A stretch of 36,987 bases of DNA from an uncultured Acidimicrobiales bacterium (GTDB taxonomy: Bacteria > Actinomycetota > Acidimicrobiia > Acidimicrobiales > SHLQ01): positions 1-36,987 of the forward strand of contig CALJDK010000047.1 of the NCBI GenBank assembly GCA_938023735.1. The letters are read 5' to 3'. Of this stretch, positions 23,585 to 30,958 are shown piece by piece. The first letter of the stretch is position 1; each line of letters begins with the position of its first letter. Both the position numbers and the translations under genes were made by a program. The notes under the pieces were generated by a model. It saw nothing but the letters and a program-made list of their open reading frames with translations. It was not told the DNA's origin and did no database searches.

Positions 23585-23619
23585 GATCGTTTGGTACCGA
23601 ACGATTGTTGGATTAGAGT
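23585..23619 (+). promoter_or_regulatory. MarR-type operator 2 overlapping the promoter of the catabolic operon
   Basis: GTTTGGTACCGAAC (23589-23602) is extended to the 20-bp near-palindrome ATCGTTTGGTACCGAACGAT (23586-23605). The -35 TTGGTA (23591-23596) lies inside it. After 17 nt comes the -10 TAGAGT (23614-23619), which ends 7 nt before ATG 23626. A bound repressor would occlude the -35. Confidence 0.75.
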
Positions 23620-23625
23620 CGGCGT

Positions 23626-24444
23626 ATGGCAGATCTTCACGGCTTGATGTACCCGCGAACACCTACAGGGGCAGGGAGCATTCTTCCGTCACCGCCGTGG
23701 CACTACAGCGGCGAAATGCTCACCGTTGAATTTCGCACCGACCCCGCCAACGTCGCCGAACTGTTACCCGCACCACTCGAGTTGGCCGACGACGACCCCG
23801 GCGCAGTTGCCATCATCTGGGCCGACTGGCAGAGCTGTAGTGACTCGTTCGACGAGCTTCTCGATCCGGCCCGAGCCCAATACAAAGAAGTCTTCGTGGT
23901 CATCCGGTGCAAATACCAGGGCGAAACCTACAGCCGGGCTGCCTATATCTGGGTCGACAAAGACTTCGCCATGGCCCGCGGCCACATCCAGGGCTACCCG
24001 AAGAAGATGTCAGAAATCTGGATGACCCGGCCCATCACCATCGGCAAGGCCGGCCCTCGCCTCCAAGTTGGCGGACGGTTCGGCGCGACGCTCAGCACGT
24101 TCGGGCGACGCATCGCCGACTGCACGTTCACCATCACCGGCGAGGCCGACTCGGCCGGGTTCGTCAACGGCCACCCCATGCTGCACACCCGCCAGATGCC
24201 CGCCATCGAAATGGACGGTCGCGACAGCCTCGACGAACTCGTCACGATGCGAGGCTTCGATGTCGAGCTCGGACCCGTGTTCAGCGGCGACGCCAAACTC
24301 ACCCTGCACGACTCCCCCACCGAAGAGCTCACAAGGTTCGGCGATGTCGAGATGATCGGCGGCTTCTACCGCCAGGTCGGCAACTCGATGCACGGCGGCA
24401 CCACCGTGTGGGCCGGGCCAAACCCCATGGCAGGAGGCAGCTAA
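23626..24444 (+). CDS. acetoacetate decarboxylase-family protein
   Basis: 272 residues. The family fold shows SPPWHYSGEMLTVEFRTDP near the N-terminus, IWADWQSC, then ARGHIQGYPKKMSEIW. The lysine pair 126-127 in GYPKK matches the Schiff-base lysine region of acetoacetate decarboxylase. A C-terminal MLHTRQMPAIEMD segment follows. Family members include decarboxylases and aldolase/dehydratase-like enzymes acting on oxo acids, so the reaction cannot be fixed. It is the first gene of a MarR-controlled operon. Its promoter places +1 on the ATG, so it is probably leaderless. The stop overlaps the P450 start by 1 nt (TAATG). Confidence 0.88.
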   Translation: MADLHGLMYPRTPTGAGSILPSPPWHYSGEMLTVEFRTDPANVAELLPAPLELADDDPGAVAIIWADWQSCSDSFDELLDPARAQYKEVFVVIRCKYQGETYSRAAYIWVDKDFAMARGHIQGYPKKMSEIWMTRPITIGKAGPRLQVGGRFGATLSTFGRRIADCTFTITGEADSAGFVNGHPMLHTRQMPAIEMDGRDSLDELVTMRGFDVELGPVFSGDAKLTLHDSPTEELTRFGDVEMIGGFYRQVGNSMHGGTTVWAGPNPMAGGS

Positions 24445-25742
24445 TGGCAGGCACCAGTAGCTCCAACAGCACCAACAGCACTACCTATGTCGACAACTAC
24501 CTCGACGACCTCGGCCCCGACGACGCCGACATCACCAGCCACGACACCTACACAAACGGTGTCCCCCACGCCACCTTCACCCGGCTTCGCACCGACGACC
24601 CCGTCCACTGGACCGAAGAGAAAGACGGCTCGGGATTCTGGTCGATCCTCCGTTACGACGACGCCATTGCCGTCAGCCGCGACGTCGAATCCTTCACCTC
24701 AACCGGCGGCATCCGCCTCGAGGAAATGGACGACGAAGAGCTCGAAGCTCGCAAGACCATGATGGAGCTCGACCCGCCCGACCACACCCGCTACCGGCGG
24801 CTGGTGAGCAAGGGGTTCACCCGACGCAGCGTTGAATCGTACGAGGCCGATATTCGGGAGTTGGCCATCGAGGTCATCGAAGCGGCGCTGGTCGACGATG
24901 AGTTCGACTTTGTGAAGGTCATTGCCGAGCAGCTGCCCATGCGCATGTTGGGCCGGATGCTTGGCACCAGCGACGAAGACGGCCACAAGCTCGTCGCCTG
25001 GGGCGATGCACTTCTCGGCAACACCGACCCCGACTTCACCGACTTCCCGGTCGACCTCACCGACACCGAGCAATTCCGCATGGTGCCGTTTCGCAGCCCG
25101 GCGTCGATCCAGATCTTCCAGTACGCCCAAACCCAGGCCGAGAAGCGGCGCGAGAACCCAACCGACGACGTGATCTCACAGCTCCTTGCTCCCGCCACCG
25201 ACGGCGTGCCGCTCACCGATCACGAGTTCAACAACTTCTTCACCCTCATCGTGGCGGCCGGCAACGACACCACTCGCTACACCCTCACCCATGCACTGTG
25301 GTCGCTGATGAACCATCCGCAGCTGTGGGATGCGTGGAAGGCCAACCCCGACCTCACCGACACCGCCGTCGAAGAGATCCTGCGCACCAGCTCGGTCACC
25401 ATGCACTTCCGACGCACTGCCGCCCGAGACATCGAGCTGCGGGGCAAGCAGATCAAAGAAGGCGACAAGGTAGTGCTGTGGTTCAACTCGGCCAATCACG
25501 ACGCCGAAAAGTTTGAGAACCCGTTCCGCTACGACCTGGCCCGCCGCGACAACGACCATATGACCTTCGGACGAAACGGCCCGCACCTCTGCCTCGGCGC
25601 CTGGCTGGCTCGCATGGAAGTGCGGCTTGTCTTTGAAGAGCTCTTCAAACGAGTCGATCGGTTTGAACCGGCCGGTCCCGTCGACCGCCTCCGGTCAAAC
25701 TTCATCGCCGGCATCAAACATCTCCCGGTAAAGGTGCGCTGA
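24444..25742 (+). CDS. cytochrome P450 monooxygenase (catabolic cluster)
   Basis: 432 residues from ATG 24444, which has GGAGG 6 nt upstream and overlaps the previous TAA. Motifs are the I-helix AAGNDTTRYT, the ExxR as EEILR, and the heme loop FGRNGPHLCLG with the Cys ligand at about 383. Soluble, no membrane anchor. The sequence style (ELDPPDHTRYRRLV, MHFRRTAARDIELRG) resembles actinobacterial CYP124/125/142-like hydroxylases that attack terpenoid or sterol side chains; this is only suggestive. No dedicated ferredoxin gene is adjacent. Its place between a decarboxylase-fold enzyme and an extradiol dioxygenase suggests it prepares an aromatic or alicyclic substrate for ring cleavage. Confidence 0.93.
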   Translation: MAGTSSSNSTNSTTYVDNYLDDLGPDDADITSHDTYTNGVPHATFTRLRTDDPVHWTEEKDGSGFWSILRYDDAIAVSRDVESFTSTGGIRLEEMDDEELEARKTMMELDPPDHTRYRRLVSKGFTRRSVESYEADIRELAIEVIEAALVDDEFDFVKVIAEQLPMRMLGRMLGTSDEDGHKLVAWGDALLGNTDPDFTDFPVDLTDTEQFRMVPFRSPASIQIFQYAQTQAEKRRENPTDDVISQLLAPATDGVPLTDHEFNNFFTLIVAAGNDTTRYTLTHALWSLMNHPQLWDAWKANPDLTDTAVEEILRTSSVTMHFRRTAARDIELRGKQIKEGDKVVLWFNSANHDAEKFENPFRYDLARRDNDHMTFGRNGPHLCLGAWLARMEVRLVFEELFKRVDRFEPAGPVDRLRSNFIAGIKHLPVKVR

Positions 25743-25744
25743 CT

Positions 25745-26602
25745 ATGGGCGAAATCGTTGGAGCGGCACTGGTGTCGCACGTACCCCCGCTGGTGTTGCC
25801 CGAAGAGATCCGTCGCGAACTCAACAACGGCGACGACACCACTCTGTTCGCCGGGCTGCATCAGCTGCGGGCCGAGAAACTGGCGCCGCTAAAGGCCGAC
25901 ACCGTGGTGGTTATCGACACTCATTGGTTCACCACCATCGAACACATTGTGGCCAGCCACCCCCAGCGGAAGGGCCTGTATACCTCCGAAGAGTTGCCAC
26001 GCGGCATGTCGCAAATGCCCTACGACATCACCGGCGACCCCGAACTCGCCCACGCCTGGGCGGCTACCGCCGACGGTCGTGACGACACATGGATCACGGC
26101 AATCGACGATCCGCATCTGCCCATCCACTACCCCACCGTCAACCTGCTGCCATTCCTGCAAGGCGACGAAAAGTGGATATCGGCCGGCGTGTGCCAGACC
26201 GGCTCACCGGAAGACTTCCTGCTGTTCGGCCAACTGTTGGCCGAGGCCATTGCCACGATCGACCGACGAGTGGTGGTGCTGGCAAGCGGCGGCTTGAGCC
26301 ATCGGTTCTGGCCACTCAGCCAGATGCGCGAGCACGAAGCCGCCGACCCCGACCTGCACATTCGCACCCCCGAAGCGTGCGCCGCCGACCGCAAGGTCAT
26401 CGATCTCCTCAAAGCCGGCGACCACGCAGCCGTGCTCGACTTCGTGCCCGAGTTCGCCCAGCACGCACCCGAGGGCTACTTCGGCCACTACCTCACCATG
26501 CTGGGAGCATTAGGCGGTCGCGCGTGCACCGCCAAGGGAACCCAGTTCGGCCAGTACGAAGCAGTAGCTGGCACGGGCCAAACCCACATCTGGTTTGATT
26601 AG
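25745..26602 (+). CDS. class III extradiol ring-cleavage dioxygenase (LigB type)
   Basis: 285 residues. LigB-family iron-site motifs are VSHVPPLVLP (His12), VIDTHWFTT (His60) and the late SGGLSHRFWPL histidine. The overall order and HpaD-like length fit non-heme Fe(II) dioxygenases that open catechols next to the diol. It begins 2 nt after the P450 stop and ends at a terminator, closing the operon. With the FAH and ALDH genes nearby, a meta-cleavage pathway such as homoprotocatechuate degradation is likely. The real catechol may differ, given the P450 and decarboxylase-like partners. Confidence 0.88.
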   Translation: MGEIVGAALVSHVPPLVLPEEIRRELNNGDDTTLFAGLHQLRAEKLAPLKADTVVVIDTHWFTTIEHIVASHPQRKGLYTSEELPRGMSQMPYDITGDPELAHAWAATADGRDDTWITAIDDPHLPIHYPTVNLLPFLQGDEKWISAGVCQTGSPEDFLLFGQLLAEAIATIDRRVVVLASGGLSHRFWPLSQMREHEAADPDLHIRTPEACAADRKVIDLLKAGDHAAVLDFVPEFAQHAPEGYFGHYLTMLGALGGRACTAKGTQFGQYEAVAGTGQTHIWFD

Positions 26603-26608
26603 CAGGAA

Positions 26609-26648
26609 GCACGCTGGGGTCTAGATGGGTGCAGCGTGCGCACTTTTT
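26609..26648 (+). terminator. rho-independent terminator after the dioxygenase gene
   Basis: Perfect 7-bp arms GCACGCT (26609-26615) and AGCGTGC (26633-26639) are followed by T5 at 26644-26648. The 17-nt loop is long, but position just after the stop and the T-run support termination. Confidence 0.6.
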
Positions 26649-26711
26649 GGGAATCGGACTGATCGGTTGTGGCAGGCTTGGAGCCTCACGACAAATTAGG
26701 GGGACCGATAA

Positions 26712-27332
26712 ATGAGTGCAGCTTGGGAGCTTGCTGGGAAGACTCGTAGCGACTTTGCCGACATGATCGAATCGCTTGACGAGTCGCAACTCGCAGCGTC
26801 GACCTACTGCGAGGCCTGGACCGCCAAGCAGGTTGCCGGACACATCGTGAGCTTTGTCGAAATGTCGCTGCCGACGATGATGGTCAGTATGGCTAAGGGC
26901 GGGTTCAACGCCGACAAAGCCTGGGTGGCAAACGCCATCAAGTACGCCGATCAACCCGTGGCCGACATCGTGCGGAAGATTCGCGAGAACGCCCAGAAGC
27001 CATCGGCCATAAAGTCGTTCCCTGCCGAACTCACCACTACCGATGTGGTCATCCATACCCAAGACGTCCGACGGCCGCTCGGTCTCGACGGTGTGCCCTC
27101 AGCCGACGCAGTACGCACCGCTCTCGACTTCTGCACCGTGCATGCCAAAGCCAAAATGATGGTCGACCCCAAACACATCGAAGGGCTCCGACTCGAAGCC
27201 ACCGACATGGATTGGTCGTGGGGAGATGGCGACCTGGTCAGCGGGCCCGCCGAAGCGATTCTGCTCGGCATTAACCGTCGACCAGTACACGACGACCTAG
27301 ACGGCGAAGGCGTAGCCCGACTGCCGAAATAG
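26712..27332 (+). CDS. maleylpyruvate isomerase-family mycothiol-dependent protein
   Basis: 206 residues. The N-terminal DinB-like domain has TYCEAWTAKQVAGHIVSFVEM, whose WT.K...GH pattern supplies a metal-binding His. VVIHTQDVRRPLGL is the second family signature. Members include mycothiol-dependent maleylpyruvate isomerase, and many others are uncharacterised thiol-transferase-like enzymes, which suits an actinobacterium. AGGGGGA sits 7 nt before ATG 26712. It stands alone after a terminator, so a separate promoter is expected. A link to the preceding aromatic cluster is possible but unproven. Confidence 0.83.
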   Translation: MSAAWELAGKTRSDFADMIESLDESQLAASTYCEAWTAKQVAGHIVSFVEMSLPTMMVSMAKGGFNADKAWVANAIKYADQPVADIVRKIRENAQKPSAIKSFPAELTTTDVVIHTQDVRRPLGLDGVPSADAVRTALDFCTVHAKAKMMVDPKHIEGLRLEATDMDWSWGDGDLVSGPAEAILLGINRRPVHDDLDGEGVARLPK

Positions 27333-27396
27333 CATTTCGAAAAAACATGCCGAAATAACATAGCTGACCGGCGGTAAGGAGAATTGAGGGGGCTTG

Positions 27397-28488
27397 ATGA
27401 TTCCAACCGAGTTTGAGCAGATCACTGCTGACTGGATGACCACGGCTATTGGGGAGCCTGATGGTGTTGTCGAGTCGGTTCGCTGGGAGCGCATCGCTGA
27501 AGGAGTTGGACTGCTCGGACGGCTGGCCCGGTTCGAACTCACCTGGTCCGACCCACCTTCACCTGGCGACACCAGCCATTCAGCCGAACGACCGGCATCG
27601 GTCATCGTGAAGCTGCCTTCGCAGATTCCTGAGATGGTTGAGCAGGCGATGATGTTTGGCTTCTACGACCGCGAGATCAACTTCTACCGTCAGATTGGCG
27701 ACACCGCATCGGTTCGGGTCCCCCACATCTATATGGTCGATGCCGACGAAGCGGTGGTGCCGTTCGTGCTGGTCATGGAAGACCTGCGCGACAGCCGCGT
27801 TGTCGACCAGCTTGAGGGGTGCGAACTCAGCGACTCACTGAAGGTCGCCAAGGCTGCGGCTCGCCTGCACGCAACCTATTGGGGAAAGCAATCCGACCTC
27901 GACGCCCACACCTGGCTGCCCGCGGTGGATGGACCGCTCTACTCGGCCGCCGGACCGCTGCTGGTCGAGATGGCGCCGGTCTTTCTTGAGGGTTGGGCCG
28001 ACCGCCTTCCCGAAGGGAGCATCGACCTTGCCACCAGTGCCGCCAAATCGCTCAACGAACTGCAACGGCGGGCCACCCAGGACCCCCTCACCATGTGCCA
28101 CTACGACCTCCGGCTCGACAACCTGCTCTTCAACGATGCCGACGACGACGTCTGCGTCATCGACTTTCAACTCATGGGCACCCAACGCGGGCCCTACGAT
28201 TTGGCCTACTTCATCGGCTGGAGCCTTACGCCCCAGCAGCGTCGAGAGCAGACCGCAGCAATTCTCGATGCCTACGTCGCCGAACTCGAGAAACTGGGCG
28301 TGCAAGCCGACCGGCAATGGGTCGACGATGTGTTCCGCGAGTCGATGCTGGGCGTGGTGTGTATGGCCGTCCTTTCGGGCGCTACTGCCGTGGTCGAGAA
28401 CGAACGCGGCGAGCAATTGGTGGCGGCACTGGTCGAGCGAGCCTTCGCGTCAGCTCACGAAGTAAACGCCGCCGAGTTTCTGCCGTAG
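27397..28488 (+). CDS. APH/EcKinase-like phosphotransferase family protein
   Basis: 363 residues from ATG 27397, with a TTG three bases earlier in frame. The kinase-like core has SVIVKLPSQ (candidate ATP Lys), VLVMEDLRDSRVVDQ (hinge), the catalytic loop CHYDLRLDNLLF and the metal-binding VIDFQLMG. This set marks aminoglycoside phosphotransferase-like small-molecule kinases. Such genes in catabolic regions often act on alcohols, CoA precursors or steroid and lipid intermediates; no resistance role is implied. GAGGGGG lies 4 nt upstream of the ATG. Its TAG stop overlaps the next gene's GTG by 1 nt. Confidence 0.87.
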   Translation: MIPTEFEQITADWMTTAIGEPDGVVESVRWERIAEGVGLLGRLARFELTWSDPPSPGDTSHSAERPASVIVKLPSQIPEMVEQAMMFGFYDREINFYRQIGDTASVRVPHIYMVDADEAVVPFVLVMEDLRDSRVVDQLEGCELSDSLKVAKAAARLHATYWGKQSDLDAHTWLPAVDGPLYSAAGPLLVEMAPVFLEGWADRLPEGSIDLATSAAKSLNELQRRATQDPLTMCHYDLRLDNLLFNDADDDVCVIDFQLMGTQRGPYDLAYFIGWSLTPQQRREQTAAILDAYVAELEKLGVQADRQWVDDVFRESMLGVVCMAVLSGATAVVENERGEQLVAALVERAFASAHEVNAAEFLP

Positions 28489-29270
28489 TGGCCGACCGAG
28501 TTCTTTCGCTGGCCGCCGGCGTCTGCCCCGACACGCCGCCCGTCGAGTTCGTCGAGGCGTGCGCCGAAGCAGGCTGGAACACGTGCGGCATTTGGTTCGA
28601 TCCCGACACCTGGACCGACGCTGTCGCCAACGCCGTCCGCAGCCGACTCGACCATCACGGAATGTCTGCCCTCGATATGGAACCGGTGTTTGTGAACCCC
28701 GGCGACGACCATGGCCATCGACTTATCGATGCCGCAGCCACCGTGGGCGCCAGCAACATTCTCGTCGTGAACTACGGCGCCGAGCCAGACGCCTTCACGC
28801 AACGATTCGGTGAGCTTTGCCAGCGGGCTGACGAGGCCGGACTCAACTGCTGCCTCGAATTCCTCCCGATCCTCAGCTTGAAAACGCTCGACGAGGCGGT
28901 CGAGGTCCTGCGCCAGGTCAATGCACCGAACGCAGGAATCCTGGTCGACGCCCATCATTTGGATCGCAGCGGCGCGACCCCCGCAGATCTTGTCGATCTC
29001 GACCCCAGCGTGTTCCGATACGCGCAGCTCAACGACGCTCCGGCCGACCCGGGCCCCAATCTGCACGCCGATGCAATGGACAACCGGTGCAGCCCCGGCG
29101 AGGGCGACCTGCCGCTTATCGACTTTGTGAACGCGCTACCCGCAGGGACCCCACTGTCGATGGAAGTCCGCTCGGCGGCCCTCCGCAACGCATTCCCGAA
29201 CCCGGTCGATCGTGCCCGCTCGGTGCGTAGAGCGACCGAGAAGTTCATGGCCCAAGCCGGTCTCAGCTAA
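28488..29270 (+). CDS. sugar phosphate isomerase/epimerase-like TIM-barrel protein
   Basis: 260 residues from GTG 28488, which overlaps the phosphotransferase stop (TAGTG). The open frame continues upstream inside that gene but without homology. The xylose-isomerase-like TIM barrel is shown by VEFVEACAEAGWNTCGIWFD, GLNCCLEFLPI (metal-binding Glu), GILVDAHHLDRSG (Asp, His), FRYAQLNDAP (Asp) and LSMEVRSAAL (Glu). These four strand-end acidic groups are the usual divalent-metal site. It may be an isomerase, epimerase or dehydratase; the substrate is unknown. Its 3' end overlaps the convergent metallo-hydrolase by 8 nt. Confidence 0.85.
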   Translation: MADRVLSLAAGVCPDTPPVEFVEACAEAGWNTCGIWFDPDTWTDAVANAVRSRLDHHGMSALDMEPVFVNPGDDHGHRLIDAAATVGASNILVVNYGAEPDAFTQRFGELCQRADEAGLNCCLEFLPILSLKTLDEAVEVLRQVNAPNAGILVDAHHLDRSGATPADLVDLDPSVFRYAQLNDAPADPGPNLHADAMDNRCSPGEGDLPLIDFVNALPAGTPLSMEVRSAALRNAFPNPVDRARSVRRATEKFMAQAGLS

Positions 29271-30099
29271 AGCTGACGGCTCCGTCGTCTTTGATGTAGC
29301 CCGCTGTCGGCGGACCGAAGTGCGTTCCCAACACCAAGGTGTTGGTGTTGGCCAGCTCGGCAACATAGCGACGGCGAGTTTCGGTTGCCTGGTCCCGATC
29401 GAAGTCGGGCCTCGATGAAGCCTCGGGGTGAGCAAACTGCAGCGGCGTATGGATGAAGTCGCCCGTGATGATTGCCACGTCGTCGCCGTCGGTAATCCGC
29501 ACCACAACATGTCCGGGGGTATGCCCCGGCGCCGGCTCGAGCGACAGCCACTGGTCGACCCGATGATCCATGGCGACAGCATCGAGCACGCCGGCCACGG
29601 CAAGCGGTTCGATGGATCGGGCGTACGACGCGGCGTCCTCTTCGTCGCGCTCGGCATCGATCTCGGTTGCGGTAGCCAGGTACCTGGCGTTCGGAAATCG
29701 AGGCACGCGGACACCATCTACTTCGACCGTGTTCCACCCCACATGGTCGAAATGCAGGTGGGTGCAGACAACGATGTCGACAGCGTCGAGCCCGCCAGGA
29801 AGAGCCGTGGCTAGCCGTTGGCCAAAGCCAGAATCACCCGGCAGCGAGAACTCGTCGGTGTCGCCAATGCAGGTGTCGACAACCACCACATGTTCGGGAG
29901 TCTCCACGATAAAGCTATGCACCGACAGCTCAAGCTCGGCGCCGTCGTCGCTCATGAACGGATCGATCCAGGGTCGACAGGCATCAACGTGCTGCGCGCC
30001 ATCGGGAACCAGACCACCCCATGGCACCGACGCGATGCGCTCTTCAACCCGCGTTACCCGCACCCGCCCAATGGCCCACTGTAAGTTCGCTGCCATCAT
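29263..30099 (-). CDS. metallo-beta-lactamase-fold hydrolase, lactonase-like
   Basis: About 278 residues. The zinc-site motif CTHLHFDHVGW is intact (HxHxDH), followed by PAPGHTPGHVVV, TGDFIHTP and a final GTHFGPPTAGYI His. This arrangement is close to lactonases and related MBL hydrolases. The longest frame starts at 30138, but GAGGGG lies just before ATG 30099 and ATG 30096, so one of these is preferred. It is divergent from an alpha/beta hydrolase gene and convergent with the TIM-barrel gene. Substrate unknown; lactone hydrolysis is plausible. Confidence 0.88.
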   Translation of the reverse strand: MMAANLQWAIGRVRVTRVEERIASVPWGGLVPDGAQHVDACRPWIDPFMSDDGAELELSVHSFIVETPEHVVVVDTCIGDTDEFSLPGDSGFGQRLATALPGGLDAVDIVVCTHLHFDHVGWNTVEVDGVRVPRFPNARYLATATEIDAERDEEDAASYARSIEPLAVAGVLDAVAMDHRVDQWLSLEPAPGHTPGHVVVRITDGDDVAIITGDFIHTPLQFAHPEASSRPDFDRDQATETRRRYVAELANTNTLVLGTHFGPPTAGYIKDDGAVSFS

Positions 30100-30157
30100 G
30101 GCCCCTCTTGGTTCGACCAACCGGTAACCGACTGGCAAGTTGGTCGAGCGAAGTACC

Positions 30158-30163
30158 TACACT
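30158..30163 (+). promoter_or_regulatory. -10 hexamer for the alpha/beta hydrolase, leaderless spacing
   Basis: TACACT (4 of 6 to TATAAT) ends 7 nt before GTG 30170. No Shine-Dalgarno precedes the GTG. No -35 at 17 nt is recognised. Confidence 0.4.
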
Positions 30164-30169
30164 CGACGC

Positions 30170-30958
30170 GTGATCAGCAATGGCCCAGTAGACCACACCG
30201 ATCAGCCGATCGCCTGGCGAGAATCCGGCACCGGACCACCGGTGATATTCCTTCACGGGCTCGGCGGAACAAGAACAGCCTGGGGTCCGCAACTCCGTGG
30301 TCTCTCAGATCGATACCGCTGCATCGCCTGGGACATGCCCGGTTACGGCCACTCAGTGCCGCTCGAACCGCTCACCTACTCGGGGATTGCCGACCGCTTG
30401 GTCGATCTGCTCGATGTGCTCGAGATTGCCCGAGCCGATCTGGTCGGCCTGTCCTTTGGCGGCATGCATGCGCTGCACACCGCTATCAACCACCCCACCA
30501 GGGTGCATCGCATGGTGCTCGCCGATACCAGCCCTGCCTTTGGCATGGACGGCACAACGGCGGAGGACTGGAAAGCCTCTCGACTCGCACCGATCGATCG
30601 CGGCGAAACCCCGGCCGACGCCGCCGAGTTCATCATCGATGCAATCACCACGAAGAAGCTCGATCCGGAGATTCGGCGAGAAACCGTCGATGCCTTCGGC
30701 CAAATCAGCGCTCGTGGTTTTCGTGCTGCCGTCGAATGCCTCCCGTCGAACGACGTGCGCGATCAGCTTGGGGCGATCCATCATGAATCACTGGTCATCG
30801 TCGGCGAACTCGACGAGGAAACGCCCGTTGCCTACGCCCAAGCGCTGGCCGACGGCCTCCCCAACGCTCGGATGGAGATCCTCGAGGGAACCGGCCACCT
30901 CTCTCCTGCCGAGAGCCCCCACCAGTTCAACCAACTCGTCGCACAGTTCCTGACCTAA
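30170..30958 (+). CDS. alpha/beta-fold hydrolase
   Basis: 262 residues from GTG 30170. Motifs are VIFLHGLGGTRTAWGPQ (oxyanion hole), WDMPGYGHS, the nucleophile elbow LVGLSFGGMHALH (Ser95), a late VGELDEETP Asp and EGTGHLSPAE with the catalytic His. It resembles enol-lactonases and C-C-bond hydrolases of aromatic degradation such as 3-oxoadipate enol-lactonase, but the substrate is not determined. An earlier TTG at 30140 gives a charged extension without homology. TACACT 7 nt before the GTG favours a leaderless start. Its TAA overlaps the stop of the convergent CaiB gene by 4 nt. Confidence 0.87.
   Translation: MISNGPVDHTDQPIAWRESGTGPPVIFLHGLGGTRTAWGPQLRGLSDRYRCIAWDMPGYGHSVPLEPLTYSGIADRLVDLLDVLEIARADLVGLSFGGMHALHTAINHPTRVHRMVLADTSPAFGMDGTTAEDWKASRLAPIDRGETPADAAEFIIDAITTKKLDPEIRRETVDAFGQISARGFRAAVECLPSNDVRDQLGAIHHESLVIVGELDEETPVAYAQALADGLPNARMEILEGTGHLSPAESPHQFNQLVAQFLT

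Noticed and set aside
23907..24443. N-terminal extension of the P450 frame over the decarboxylase-like gene
   Set aside because: The extension is Arg/His-rich shadow sequence. ATG 24444 has a GGAGG site and begins the P450-like sequence.
27394..28488. Aminoglycoside resistance kinase
   Set aside because: The APH-like fold is widespread in catabolic regions. The adjacent TIM-barrel gene and lack of mobile context do not support antibiotic resistance.
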